DNA from: Psychrobacter proteolyticus
Lineage (GTDB): Bacteria > Pseudomonadota > Gammaproteobacteria > Pseudomonadales > Moraxellaceae
Reading direction: 5' to 3'
Length of the DNA stretch: 64,000 nucleotides
Assembly: GCF_003350005.1 (NCBI RefSeq)
Contig: NZ_QLKS01000004.1
Span: 62,001 to 126,000 of the forward strand
The notes beneath the pieces were generated by a model. The model was not told the DNA's origin, did no database searches, and worked only from the letters and a program-made list of their open reading frames with translations. Position numbers and translations under genes: made by a program. Shown piece by piece: positions 1 to 9,470 of this stretch (position 1 is its first letter; each line of letters starts with the position of its first letter).

Positions 1-921
1 GCAACCACAGTCGCCATGATAATGCTCTTCAGAATGGGAATGGTTATGAGAATGACCATGCGTGTGATCATGAGAATGGTCGTGCTCATCTTCAAAGACC
101 AATTGAAGCTCGCTATGCGTGCCATCTACACATTGCTGCGCCGCTATCAGCATATCTTCAGCAGACAGCACATCGATCCGTGTGACATTAAGCGGCGTGG
201 GCAATGCCACTTTACCACCAGCGATTAATACAACGTCTGCACCAGCAGCCACACAGGCGCGCGCCAATGCAAAGCCCATTTTTCCTGAAGAGTGGTTAGA
301 TAAATAACGTACAGGGTCAATCGCTTCTACGGTGGGACCTGCGGTAATGACCACTCTTTTGCCTGCCAGCAATTGCGGCGTTGTGTTCATCGCTATGAAC
401 AGTAAAACCTCATCCAATAACTGCTCAGGCTCAGGCAATCGCCCTGCTCCGACATCACCGCACGCTTGCTCACCGCTAGCTGGCTGGATAATCTGATAAT
501 TCATATCGCGCAAGGTTTGCACATTTAGATTGACCGCTGGATGCGCCCACATCTGCTGATTCATGGCAGGAGCAATAATGACAGGCGCTGTAGTGGCAAG
601 GCACACTGTAGTCAATAGATCATCAGCCATACCCATGGCCAGACGCGCAAGCGTATTGGCTGAAGCAGGTGCAATGACGATTAAGTCGGCCCACTTGGCC
701 AGCTCAATATGCCCCATGCCTGCCTCTGCCTGCTCATCGAGCAACGACACGTGCACCTCGTTACCCGTCAACGCCTGTAGAGTCAGCGGTGTGATAAATG
801 CTTGTGCACCTGTCGTCATGATAACGCGCACACCAAAGCCCGCCTTGACTAATAAACGGGCAAATATAGCAGATTTATAAGCGGCGATACCGCCAGTAAT
901 AGCAAGCACAATATTGGACAT
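1..921 (-). CDS. coaBC: Bifunctional phosphopantothenoylcysteine decarboxylase / phosphopantothenate-cysteine ligase (CoaBC), 3' end cut by window edge
   Basis: Coenzyme A biosynthesis in the cytosol: the CoaB part joins cysteine to 4'-phosphopantothenate and the CoaC part decarboxylates the product to phosphopantetheine. The 307 residues present begin with the flavoprotein signature ITGGIAAYK. They contain the CoaC catalytic His71 (GHIELAKW), the PAMNQQMW motif (Asn121) and the clamp motif [12 protein letters not shown] with Cys154. The CoaB domain starts near residue 188 ([16 protein letters not shown], then SNHSSGKMG). Oddity: after the segment [13 protein letters not shown], where the family normally runs on to its ADYR motif, there is an inserted stretch with 11 histidines between residues 280 and 302. 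The rest of CoaB lies outside the window. Divergent from radC, as in many gammaproteobacteria. Confidence 0.95.
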   Translation of the reverse strand, partial: MSNIVLAITGGIAAYKSAIFARLLVKAGFGVRVIMTTGAQAFITPLTLQALTGNEVHVSLLDEQAEAGMGHIELAKWADLIVIAPASANTLARLAMGMADDLLTTVCLATTAPVIIAPAMNQQMWAHPAVNLNVQTLRDMNYQIIQPASGEQACGDVGAGRLPEPEQLLDEVLLFIAMNTTPQLLAGKRVVITAGPTVEAIDPVRYLSNHSSGKMGFALARACVAAGADVVLIAGGKVALPTPLNVTRIDVLSAEDMLIAAQQCVDGTHSELQLVFEDEHDHSHDHTHGHSHNHSHSEEHYHGDCGC

Positions 922-1049
922 AAGCGTGGCATCAACAAAAAAGTGAAAAGATAAAATTGCGCTTATAGTAACAATTATGAGATAAATTGGGTAAGATTTT
1001 CCGTATCTATCTCAGATAACGAGTATCAACCCATTTTCAAGGAGTGACC

Positions 1050-1733
1050 ATGGCGATCAAAGACTGGCATGAGGATGACAGGCCACGCGAAAAACTTTTA
1101 AAATTTGGTGCAGCTCATTTGTCTGACGCCGAGATACTGGCCATATTTTTGCGTACGGGTACTCAGTCTCAATCAGCGATTGAATTAGCGCGGCATTTGA
1201 TTGATCAGTTTGGTAGCTTAGCCGAGCTATTAGCCGCCCCTCAGAAGACGGTTCTTGCCTGTCATGGTATTGGCCCTGCAAAGTACGCCCAAATATTAGC
1301 CTCACTTGAGATGGGTACGCGCTATCTGGACAGCCAACTAAAAACTGGGCAAGCACTCGGCCGCTCCCAAGCAGTCAAAGACTATATCAGCACCCAGTTG
1401 CGCGGCGAGCACCGTGAAGTATTTGCGGTACTCTGTCTGGATAATGCGTTGAACCTTTTAAACTTTGAGATATTATTTACTGGTGGTATCTCATCATGTT
1501 CTGTCTGTATCAAGCACGTACTTCGGCATGCACTAAGCCACGCGGCTAGCCAACTTATTATCGCCCACAATCATCCTCATACCGATGCTAAGCCATCAAC
1601 GGCAGATAACTTACTGACCTATGAACTAAAAAAAGCCTGTGACTTATTAGATATCTCGCTTGTCGATCACATTATCGTCGGACGTAACGACACTTTGTCT
1701 TATGCCGAAAGCTGCCTTGCCCCTTTTGGTTAG
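1050..1733 (+). CDS. radC: RadC family protein (JAB/MPN domain)
   Basis: RadC-family protein of 227 residues. An N-terminal helix-hairpin-helix-like region (ERELLRHG-equivalent, DRPREKLLKFG near residues 10-20) precedes a JAB metalloprotease-like domain with the zinc motif HNHPHTDAKPSTAD near the C-terminus. The family is widespread, but its once-supposed repair role is unsettled; the sequence only shows that the metal-binding residues are intact. Start choice: a GTG six bases upstream is in frame, but AAGGAG at about 1039-1044 is correctly spaced for the ATG at 1050, giving MAIKDWHEDDRP. It is divergent from coaBC across a 128-bp gap that must hold both promoters. Confidence 0.93.
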   Translation: MAIKDWHEDDRPREKLLKFGAAHLSDAEILAIFLRTGTQSQSAIELARHLIDQFGSLAELLAAPQKTVLACHGIGPAKYAQILASLEMGTRYLDSQLKTGQALGRSQAVKDYISTQLRGEHREVFAVLCLDNALNLLNFEILFTGGISSCSVCIKHVLRHALSHAASQLIIAHNHPHTDAKPSTADNLLTYELKKACDLLDISLVDHIIVGRNDTLSYAESCLAPFG

Positions 1734-2082
1734 CTCTTTGGCGAGTTTTCGATAATAGCTGGCTACGTGTTCCAACTAGACATATGACTAACCTGCAAAC
1801 AATTATGTTTGATACATATCATCGACAGAGCGTAGCATTTTGGCTCTTGATAGTTATCGACAACTGTTTCATATTAGTAGCCATTCTTGTCATTTATTTG
1901 TCAATTACTTACTAGACCATTAATACTAGTATTCAGAAGACGTAGAACCGAGCATTTAGAGATTAACAAATCATTCAACATATTTATAAGACAGTAAGTG
2001 GCAAGACGAAAAATAATTATAGTTAGCTTATTCACTTACGTACTTTTCGCATTTTTTATTCAGCGCTTTAAAGGAGATAGTC
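1734..2082. other. Intergenic region upstream of fadE
   Basis: AT-rich spacer with no convincing reading frame and no clear terminator for radC. The only assignable element is the ribosome binding site AAAGGAGAT just before the fadE ATG. It presumably holds the fadE promoter, which I could not place. Confidence 0.5.
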
Positions 2083-4998
2083 ATGGCAATTGGCTTGTTT
2101 ATTTTGGCAGTCATCATTCAGTTAGCCGTGGTCTTGGCCATCTTTTTGTTGTCCTTATCACGGGTCACCGGTAGCATCGTCGCCCTGATTACGGTTATCG
2201 TCACCGCAATTATCAGCCCATGGTCGCTCATTTTGGGTATACCAATGGCACTGCTATGCTTGGTCTTACTCGTTGCACCGCTTCGCCAATCGTTAATCAC
2301 TAAGCCTGTTTATAAGGCGCTGGGCGGTGCAATGCCAAGTATGAGTGATACGGAGCGTGAAGCGCTTGATGCAGGTACTAGTTGGTGGGAAAAAGAGCTG
2401 TTTATGGGTGCGCCGAACTGGGATACCTTTGCCAATTATCCTTATCCGCAGCTCTCAGAAGCAGAGCAGAGTTTCATTGATAATGAAGTAGAAACCTTAT
2501 GTGGCATGCTTGATGAATGGCAAATCCAGCATAAAGATAAAGATCTGTCACCTGAGGCATGGCAATTTATCAAAAGTAATGGTTTCTTAGGTTTAATCAT
2601 TCCAAAAGAATTTGGTGGCTTAGAATTTAGCTCATATGCGCAAAGTCGTGTCATGAGTAAAATCGCTTCGCGTTCGCCGACTGCTGCTGTGACCTGTATG
2701 GTTCCCAATTCGCTCGGCCCTGGTGAGCTGTTGATGCACTATGGTACGGACGAACAAAAACAGCGCTGGTTACCAGGTCTTGCAAAAGGTGATGAAGTGC
2801 CTTGCTTTGGTTTGACTGGCCCTGAAGCGGGCTCTGATGCAGGTGCCATTCCTGATACAGGTGTGGTCTGTTACGGTATGCACGAAGGCAAGCAAGTGCT
2901 TGGCCTGCGCATGAACTTCTCCAAGCGTTGGATTACCCTAGCACCTGTCGCCACTGTGGTTGGTTTAGCGTTCAAAATGCACGATCCTGAAGGTCTGCTT
3001 GGTAATCCTGAAAAAACCGATTACGGCATTACCTGTGCCCTCGTTCCAGCTAACCACGAAGGTGTCGTAACAGGGCCACGTCACAATCCAATCGGCTCAC
3101 CATTTATGAATGGTACGGTCGATGGCAAAGACGTCTTTATCCCATTAGATTACATCATCGGTGGCGTCGAGAATGCTGGTCGCGGCTGGCGTATGCTGAT
3201 GGAATGCTTGGGTGTTGGTCGAGGTATCTCTCTACCCGCTCTGTCGACATCAGCCAGTGAAATGACCTATCTGTCTGTCGGGGCATTTGCCAAAGTTCGC
3301 GAACAGTTCAAGATATCCGTAGGTAAATTTGAAGGTGTACAGGACGCTACTAGCCGTATGGCGAGTAACACTTATATGTTAGAAGCGTTCCGACATTTGG
3401 TCACTTGCGGATTAAACCAAGGTGGCACGCCCTCTGTTATGACTGCCATGGCCAAATACTATGCGACTGAAACCATGCGTAGCGTCGTCAACGACGGTAT
3501 GGATGTGGTCGGTGGTCGTGCTGTACAGATGGGGCCACGTAACTTCTTAGCAACACCTTATCAAGCGATTCCTGTTTCTATCACGGTTGAAGGCGCCAAC
3601 ATTTTGACCCGCTCGCTCATGATCTTTGGTCAAGGTGCGATGCGTTGTCATCCTTATTTATTCGACGAGCTTCAGTTACTACAAAGCGAAGATAAAGCGG
3701 CTGCTACTGAAAATTTTGATATCCTTTTCTTCAAACATTTAGGCTACACGTTTAACCGTGGTGCAAAAGCCTTTGTCGCAGGTTATATTGGCGGTAGCGA
3801 TAAGGCGCCGAGTTTCGCAGATGCTTTTACCCGTCCCTACTACAAACATATCAACCGTTTAAGTGCGAGCTTTGCCCTAACTGCTGACATGGCATTAGGA
3901 CTATTAGCAGGAGATTTAAAGCGTAAAGAGATGCTCTCTGGTCGTTTGGCAGATATTCATAGTCATCTATTTATTGCGACTGCTATTTTGCAGTTCTATG
4001 AGCATGGTAGCAAGTCAGAATCTGAGCGCTTACATGCCGAAGTTGCGCTACAAAACAGCTTGTATACGATTCAAGAAGCCTTTGTGTCATTCTTCGCTAA
4101 CTTCCCGAATCGTATGGCAGCCAATGTGGTTAGTTTTGTGACTTTCCCAAGTGGACGTATCTTCACCCCAGCAAGCGATGAGCTGAAACGCCAGTTAGGT
4201 GATACTTTCATGGATGATTTTGCAGCCAACCCATTCCGCGATTATCTGAAAACCATGGTTTATTACAATACAGATGCAGACGATGTAACTGGTCGTATGG
4301 AACATGCTTATCAGACGTTGGTCGAAATCGAACCATTGTGGCAGAAGTTCAAAAAGGCAGAGCATCAAGACAGCTTTGAAGGTTTAACCTTTGAAGATCA
4401 TGTAGTACACGCTAGTCAAAATGGCGGCATTACCGAAGAAGAAGCAGAAGTGCTGATTCAATATAATGCCATGCGTTTTGATTCATTATTGACTGATACG
4501 TTTGACGAGCATCTATCGGAAGCGCTAGAACGTGACAATCCGCATGCCCTTGAAAATGCAGTTCATCAACTGACTGATTATGCACAGCTAAAAAGACAAG
4601 CTCAGAGTAAAAACGGTATCGCTGTGGATACTGATGCATCTGCCGTTGATGATTCGGCTATTAATGATCTAGTCAGTACTGCAAATACGGATGATCATAC
4701 TGGCGATGCCAATCCTAATCATGGTTACGAGAGTGATGGCGATGTAGAATTGGTGAGTGAGCAAGATACTGTCAAAGAAGTAAATTCTCAGACAGATTTT
4801 GCAGAGTCGGAGCCTGAGATAGAGGCGTTAGATCATCGCCATCGTGATGCTGAATCACATCTTAACGAGCGTATGGCCAATAACCACAATCGTCATATTG
4901 CACCACCTGACGAGATAAATGCTGAAGCAAGTGATAATGAAGTCAAAAATTTAGAGCGCCAATTACTCTCATCACGCGAAGAAGACGATAAGGTTTAA
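2083..4998 (+). CDS. fadE: FadE-type acyl-CoA dehydrogenase with acidic C-terminal extension
   Basis: Catalyses the first, FAD-dependent step of fatty-acid beta-oxidation. Residues 1-60 form two hydrophobic segments, as in membrane-associated FadE proteins. The dehydrogenase core follows (about 110-540) with FGLTGPEAGSDAG and the motif VEGANILTR, in which Glu503 is the expected catalytic base. The C-terminal helical domain typical of FadE (DUF1974 region) runs to about residue 830. At 971 residues it is about 150 longer than E. coli FadE (814). The excess, from about 835 onward, is low-complexity and rich in Asp, Glu, Asn and Ser, with no recognisable domain. Start supported by AAAGGAGAT upstream. 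Two FadD homologues elsewhere in the window would supply acyl-CoA. Confidence 0.93.
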   Translation: MAIGLFILAVIIQLAVVLAIFLLSLSRVTGSIVALITVIVTAIISPWSLILGIPMALLCLVLLVAPLRQSLITKPVYKALGGAMPSMSDTEREALDAGTSWWEKELFMGAPNWDTFANYPYPQLSEAEQSFIDNEVETLCGMLDEWQIQHKDKDLSPEAWQFIKSNGFLGLIIPKEFGGLEFSSYAQSRVMSKIASRSPTAAVTCMVPNSLGPGELLMHYGTDEQKQRWLPGLAKGDEVPCFGLTGPEAGSDAGAIPDTGVVCYGMHEGKQVLGLRMNFSKRWITLAPVATVVGLAFKMHDPEGLLGNPEKTDYGITCALVPANHEGVVTGPRHNPIGSPFMNGTVDGKDVFIPLDYIIGGVENAGRGWRMLMECLGVGRGISLPALSTSASEMTYLSVGAFAKVREQFKISVGKFEGVQDATSRMASNTYMLEAFRHLVTCGLNQGGTPSVMTAMAKYYATETMRSVVNDGMDVVGGRAVQMGPRNFLATPYQAIPVSITVEGANILTRSLMIFGQGAMRCHPYLFDELQLLQSEDKAAATENFDILFFKHLGYTFNRGAKAFVAGYIGGSDKAPSFADAFTRPYYKHINRLSASFALTADMALGLLAGDLKRKEMLSGRLADIHSHLFIATAILQFYEHGSKSESERLHAEVALQNSLYTIQEAFVSFFANFPNRMAANVVSFVTFPSGRIFTPASDELKRQLGDTFMDDFAANPFRDYLKTMVYYNTDADDVTGRMEHAYQTLVEIEPLWQKFKKAEHQDSFEGLTFEDHVVHASQNGGITEEEAEVLIQYNAMRFDSLLTDTFDEHLSEALERDNPHALENAVHQLTDYAQLKRQAQSKNGIAVDTDASAVDDSAINDLVSTANTDDHTGDANPNHGYESDGDVELVSEQDTVKEVNSQTDFAESEPEIEALDHRHRDAESHLNERMANNHNRHIAPPDEINAEASDNEVKNLERQLLSSREEDDKV

Positions 4999-5075
4999 TA
5001 GTCTATTCTGTTTCTAATATTAGTGTTAGTTACTGAGCTTTATTAAAATCTATAGTAAAAGTTTCACTTCTTATC

Positions 5076-5112
5076 AGCCAGACTATCTATAAACGATAGT
5101 CTGGCTTTTTGG
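5076..5112 (+). terminator. Rho-independent terminator of fadE
   Basis: Perfect 12-bp inverted repeat AGCCAGACTATC / GATAGTCTGGCT with a 7-nt loop, running into TTTTT. It lies 78 bp after the fadE stop. Confidence 0.9.
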
Positions 5113-5509
5113 TACATATTAAACGTACTCAGCTTATCAAAGCATATTTTTCTCAATTTTAGTTGTCTTAATTTAGTGGTTTAAAATTAATTATTAGCCA
5201 TATAGCAAGGCGTTAGAAACTCTTTCATAAATATTTTGTTTCATATACGAAACAAACCGTTTAGAATAAATATTGACTATATTACGGGCACATAGCTTTA
5301 GCAACTAATGTAAATTCTTCATAAAATAAGAAAAAAATCTTGCAGTGCCCTTAGCTATTCTTTTATATTGTTCACGAAAATGTGACATCAAGCGACAATC
5401 ACAGGAAATTAATAGTCATAACAAGCTTTATAGTAAGGCCGATAAGTACCATCATATTGGCTAGTTAACACTTACTATAAAGCTGTTATGCACACAAAGG
5501 ATATGAATT
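5113..5509. other. Long upstream region of the DAACS symporter
   Basis: AT-rich leader without a reading frame. It carries the long dyad at 5417-5490 listed separately and a ribosome binding site AAAGGA just before the ATG at 5510. The rest is unassigned. Confidence 0.5.
5417..5490. promoter_or_regulatory. Long inverted repeat in front of the symporter gene
   Basis: Left arm 5417-5437 and right arm 5471-5490 are complementary over 20 bp, with a single extra A in the left arm, separated by 33 bp. The right arm ends 19 bp before the start codon. It could be a leader hairpin or a two-site operator; there is no T-run, so it is not a conventional terminator. Confidence 0.6.
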
Positions 5510-6886
5510 ATGTGGAAGAATTTAGGACTGACGGGCAAGATTATTGTTGCCATGGTGCTCGGTATTGGACTGGGTCTATTTCTAAACTATTCAGGATTGA
5601 ACGGCGAAGGTAGCTTTGTTAATACTTACATCACTAATGGCTTTTTTGCCATTATCGGTAAGCTATTTGTCAACTCGCTAAAAATGTTGGTCGTACCTTT
5701 GGTGCTTATCTCACTGATTTGCGGTGTATGCGGTATTGGTGATATTCGCTTACTTGGACGCATTGGTACCAAAACGTTCATTATTTATATGATAACCACC
5801 GCGCTCGCTATTGCGACAGCGATTGGTCTTGGTTCGTTATTCGGTATCGGTAAAGGCATGAATATCGAAACTGAAGCCGCATTTGAAGCAGCATCAGCGC
5901 CACCTCTACTTGATGTGTTCTCTAACATCATCCCATCGAACCCCATCAGCGCGATGGCAAATGGCGATATGTTATCAATTATCTTCTTTGCTATCTTAAT
6001 CGGTGTCAGTATCTTGATGGTGGGTAAACCTGCCAAAGGCTTAGTGCAGAGCCTAGAACTGATCAACGAAGTTATCTTAAAGATGGTCACGATCATCATG
6101 AACCTGGCACCATACGGTGTATTTGCTCTATTAACTAAAGCCATGGCAGAGCTAGGTTTAGATTTGATTTGGTCGCTACTTGGCTACGTAGCAGTATTAG
6201 TCGGTTCATTGGCCTTCCACTTCTTTATCACCATGATGATTGTACTTAAAGTCTCTTCAGGCCTATCTGTCAAAATGTTCTTGGCAAAAATGCGTGAAGT
6301 ACAGATCTTTGCTTTTAGTACCTCAAGCTCGAACGCGACGATTCCTATTACCTTGCGTACGGTTACCAAGCGTATGGGTGTAAACAACTCAGTTGCGTCG
6401 TTCACTGTTCCTTTTGGTGCTACCATCAATATGGATGGTACGGCCATTATGCAGGGTACTGCGACCATCTTTATTGCCAATATTTACGGCATTGATTTGG
6501 GTGTAACCGAATACTTAACCGTAATCTTGATGTCAGTACTGGCATCTGTTGGTACGGCTGGTGTACCTGGTGTTGGTCTAATCATGCTATCTATGGTATT
6601 TGCTCAAGTGGGTCTACCAATCGAAGGTATTGGTCTAATCTTGGGTGTGGATCGTATCCTTGATATGTTACGTACTGCTGTAAACGTAGGTGGTGACGCT
6701 GCTGTTACTACTATCGTGGCAAAATCAGAAGGCAAAATGGATCTGGCTATTTACAACGATCCTAACGCTGGTGCAAAAGATGTATTTGATGGTCATATCG
6801 ATGAAGACAATGAGCGTGAGTTCTCTGAAGTCTTTAGCGATGGCATCATGGGTAGTGAATACGATGATGTTGATCGTCGCCGCTAA
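5510..6886 (+). CDS. Dicarboxylate/amino acid:cation symporter (DAACS family)
   Basis: Inner-membrane secondary carrier of 458 residues importing dicarboxylates or acidic/neutral amino acids with Na+ or H+. Family marks: the serine-rich re-entrant loop FSTSSSNATIPITL (about 265-278), the cation-site motif NMDGT at residues 307-311, the GVPGVG hairpin loop, and the substrate-binding helix DRILDMLRTAVNVGGDAA. About eight hydrophobic helices plus two hairpins are apparent. The last 50 residues are a charged cytoplasmic tail. The sequence does not decide between the GltP, SstT and DctA specificities. It is transcribed alone, with a long leader and its own terminator. Confidence 0.93.
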   Translation: MWKNLGLTGKIIVAMVLGIGLGLFLNYSGLNGEGSFVNTYITNGFFAIIGKLFVNSLKMLVVPLVLISLICGVCGIGDIRLLGRIGTKTFIIYMITTALAIATAIGLGSLFGIGKGMNIETEAAFEAASAPPLLDVFSNIIPSNPISAMANGDMLSIIFFAILIGVSILMVGKPAKGLVQSLELINEVILKMVTIIMNLAPYGVFALLTKAMAELGLDLIWSLLGYVAVLVGSLAFHFFITMMIVLKVSSGLSVKMFLAKMREVQIFAFSTSSSNATIPITLRTVTKRMGVNNSVASFTVPFGATINMDGTAIMQGTATIFIANIYGIDLGVTEYLTVILMSVLASVGTAGVPGVGLIMLSMVFAQVGLPIEGIGLILGVDRILDMLRTAVNVGGDAAVTTIVAKSEGKMDLAIYNDPNAGAKDVFDGHIDEDNEREFSEVFSDGIMGSEYDDVDRRR

Positions 6887-6917
6887 CCCACGCTTTCTAG
6901 ATAGAAGTGCATAAAAT

Positions 6918-6951
6918 AAAAAACCTCAGTCAAGTTGGCTGAGGTTTTTTT
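6918..6951 (+). terminator. Terminator shared by the DAACS gene and the convergent TSUP gene
   Basis: AACCTCAG / CTGAGGTT stem with a 9-nt loop, A-run before and T-run after. It can therefore act in both directions between the convergent genes ending at 6886 and 6983. Confidence 0.88.
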
Positions 6952-6982
6952 ATGATTAGTAATCAGTCAAACCAACAATTAA

Positions 6983-7738
6983 TTAGCCAAACACATACTT
7001 GGTCAACATCGCTAGACAGACCAGTACAATTACTGGGCGAATTAATTTGCTACCGCCTTTAACCACCATATGCGAGCCAAAATAGGCACCGATGGTTTGT
7101 CCAACCATCATCGCTAGCCCCACTTTCCACAATACGTTACCACCCAAAATAAAGAAGATTAACGAACCTATATTGGTCGATAAATTCAATACTTTAGCCG
7201 CACCTGTTGCTTCGATAATTTGACGACCACGTAATGCCACATTGCCAAGCGCAAAAAACATACCAGTACCTGGACCGATATAACCATCATAAAAACCAAT
7301 CAACGGTGCCACGACTTTTTGCCACTTGCTCTCTGAGATGCGCGGTGCAGCCTCTACTTCACCCAACCTAGGGGCAAATAACGTATAGATACCGATAGCC
7401 GCGATCAAAAATGGAATTATCTTTTCTAGCAAGTCAGGTGGTGACATCTGTACAGCGATGGTGCCAATAACGGAACCAATAAAAGCAGCGATGATAGCTA
7501 CTTTGATACGTTGTGGTTTGACGACCCCTTTTCTAATCATAGTAATAGACGCAGCTAATGCGCCTGATGCCGCTTGCAGTTTATTGGTACCAAGCGTCAA
7601 TACTGGTGGAATGTTGGCCAGTAGCATGGCAGGGATAGTCAACAACCCACCGCCGCCAGCGATAGCATCAATAAATCCTGCTAATGCGGCCACCGCAGTA
7701 AGCATTAAAATAATCTCTAACGAGAAAGTTAAGTCCAT
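6983..7738 (-). CDS. TSUP family (TauE/SafE) permease
   Basis: Membrane protein of about 251 residues from the TauE/SafE family, whose members export sulfite, sulfoacetate or related small organosulfur anions. Evidence: the N-terminal glycine-rich repeat FIDAIAGGGGLLTIPAMLLANIPP, the motif LGTNKLQAASG, the second repeat IGFYDGYIGPGTGMFFALG, and seven to eight hydrophobic helices. I start at the ATG at 7738 (MDLTFSLEI). The frame also allows a TTG at 7753, but no better ribosome binding site goes with it. The substrate cannot be told from sequence. Confidence 0.88.
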   Translation of the reverse strand: MDLTFSLEIILMLTAVAALAGFIDAIAGGGGLLTIPAMLLANIPPVLTLGTNKLQAASGALAASITMIRKGVVKPQRIKVAIIAAFIGSVIGTIAVQMSPPDLLEKIIPFLIAAIGIYTLFAPRLGEVEAAPRISESKWQKVVAPLIGFYDGYIGPGTGMFFALGNVALRGRQIIEATGAAKVLNLSTNIGSLIFFILGGNVLWKVGLAMMVGQTIGAYFGSHMVVKGGSKLIRPVIVLVCLAMLTKYVFG

Positions 7739-8202
7739 GACACTGACCTGCAAAGTATTATAAGAAGAGAAAAGAAGTTTTGAGATAAGGCTAAAATATC
7801 ATTATCGATGAGCTGACAGCTTACCAGTGCTAGCAACAGCAATAATGACACGTCGCATAGCGTTGCTCATTATAAAGATAAAACCGTAAAAAAAGCCAAA
7901 AACGTAACAAAGTCTGCTAAATTTGTCTAATAACGTTCGGAATATACTCAACAAAATAGCGACTTATTAAAAAGATGTAACGACTTACAACTATTGTGCT
8001 CGTTAAATCCTCTTTATAATATTGCTATTGTGAATATAAAAAAGTAGACCGTTGGCACTGGCTCAACGTATTTTGTTGTCTATATTGATAAGAGTATGAG
8101 AAACTGTTTCTGTCTATTTGCTACCTCAAAATTATAGGTAGCGCAGACATTGATGGATATTTGAGGTTATTTAGTAAATTGTATTTAGCGAATGAGGATG
8201 AT
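7739..8202. other. Divergent intergenic region TSUP / nhaA
   Basis: AT-rich spacer that should contain both divergent promoters. No other gene or strong secondary structure seen. A TTG at 8161 opens the nhaA frame early but lacks a ribosome binding site. Confidence 0.5.
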
Positions 8203-9405
8203 ATGGCAATACGAAGGATTAAGGCATTTTTTGAATTTGAGGCAGCAGGCGGTATCGTCTTAGCATTGGCTGCCATTGCTGCAATGATCATTGCCAACTC
8301 CCCTCTTAATGTTTGGTATGAAGGTTTTATTCATGCACCAGTCGCCATTCAGATTGGTGAGTTTGCGATTGCCAAAGACGCTCATCACTGGATCAATGAT
8401 GGTTTGATGGCGGTTTTCTTTTTCTTGGTCGGATTAGAGCTTAAGCGTGAAGTACTCATCGGTGAACTATCCAACGTCAAGCAGATAATACTGCCAGCAG
8501 GGGCTGCACTCGGCGGTATGATTATGCCAGCGATTGTTTATCTGCTCTTTAACTACAATGAACCCGAGTTTTGGAAAGGCTGGGCCATTCCTGCTGCGAC
8601 AGATATCGCCTTTGCGCTCGGTATTTTGAGTCTCCTAGGTAATCGTGTACCCAACTCCCTAAAGGTATTTTTGGTCTCTATTGCGATTTTTGATGACATT
8701 GGCGCGATTCTGATTATCGCTTTATTTTATACCAGTGAGTTGTCATTAGAATCGTTGGCAGTAGCTGGTTTATGTTTGCCGTTCTTATATGTTCTTAATC
8801 GCCGCAACGTTACCAACATCACACCTTACCTACTTATTGGTCTAGTGATGTGGATTGCTGTCCTCAAGTCTGGTATTCATGCGACACTAGCTGGCGTGGT
8901 ACTAGCACTGTTTATCCCTATGTTTGATCGTACTGATCCTGAGCACTCTCCGCTTGAAGAGCTAGAGCACGATTTACACAACAGCGTAGCTTTTGGTATC
9001 TTGCCAATCTTTGCTTTTGCCAACTCAGGAATCTCGCTCGAAGGTGCAGGTGTGAGTGAGTTATTCCACTCAGTACCGCTAGGTATCGCCGCTGGTTTGT
9101 TTATCGGTAAACAGCTCGGTGTCATGATCATGTGCTGGTTGATTTTTAAACTTGGTATCTCAACTATGCCGAAAGGTATGGACTATAAGCAAATCTACGG
9201 TGCAGCTCTATTGTGCGGTGTGGGTTTCACCATGAGTTTGTTCATCGGTGGCTTGGCCTTCGCTGGCGACACCACTATGTTTGATGAGCGCTTAGGTATA
9301 ATTATGGGTTCAATCGTTTCTGGTATTGCTGGTTACATCATGCTTAAAGTAACTTTGAAAGACAATCCTAGTAGCACATCTGTCGATTTGACTCGCTCAC
9401 AATGA
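8203..9405 (+). CDS. nhaA: Na+/H+ antiporter NhaA
   Basis: Electrogenic Na+(Li+)/H+ exchanger of the inner membrane, used for pH and sodium homeostasis. The 400 residues include [17 protein letters not shown] at the N-terminus, [22 protein letters not shown] and the ion-binding pair IFDDIGAI at Asp164-Asp165, matching E. coli Asp163/Asp164 within one residue. Twelve hydrophobic helices are consistent with the fold. I use the ATG at 8203, which has GAGG five bases upstream and aligns with the E. coli start; an in-frame TTG 42 bp earlier is less likely. Confidence 0.95.
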   Translation: MAIRRIKAFFEFEAAGGIVLALAAIAAMIIANSPLNVWYEGFIHAPVAIQIGEFAIAKDAHHWINDGLMAVFFFLVGLELKREVLIGELSNVKQIILPAGAALGGMIMPAIVYLLFNYNEPEFWKGWAIPAATDIAFALGILSLLGNRVPNSLKVFLVSIAIFDDIGAILIIALFYTSELSLESLAVAGLCLPFLYVLNRRNVTNITPYLLIGLVMWIAVLKSGIHATLAGVVLALFIPMFDRTDPEHSPLEELEHDLHNSVAFGILPIFAFANSGISLEGAGVSELFHSVPLGIAAGLFIGKQLGVMIMCWLIFKLGISTMPKGMDYKQIYGAALLCGVGFTMSLFIGGLAFAGDTTMFDERLGIIMGSIVSGIAGYIMLKVTLKDNPSSTSVDLTRSQ

Positions 9406-9410
9406 TCAGA

Positions 9411-9467
9411 TACAGAGCCACTTACAATGGCACTGCTTAATGCACTACCATTGTAAGTGGCTCTGTA
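9411..9467 (+). terminator. Long hairpin immediately after nhaA
   Basis: Perfect 20-bp inverted repeat (9411-9430 with 9448-9467) around a 17-nt loop, starting six bases after the nhaA stop. It has no T-run, so it may be an mRNA 3'-end stabiliser or a mobile palindromic element rather than an intrinsic terminator. Confidence 0.6.
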
Positions 9468-9470
9468 TGA

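Noticed and set aside
5785..6480. Long open frames antisense to the DAACS symporter (119 and 98 codons)
   Set aside because: They mirror a clearly conserved membrane protein; hydrophobic text arises from the reverse of helical codons, and neither has a ribosome binding site.
9411..9467. Treating the nhaA hairpin as a copy of the yeiH-end hairpin (one repeat family)
   Set aside because: The arm sequences are unrelated; only size and position are alike.
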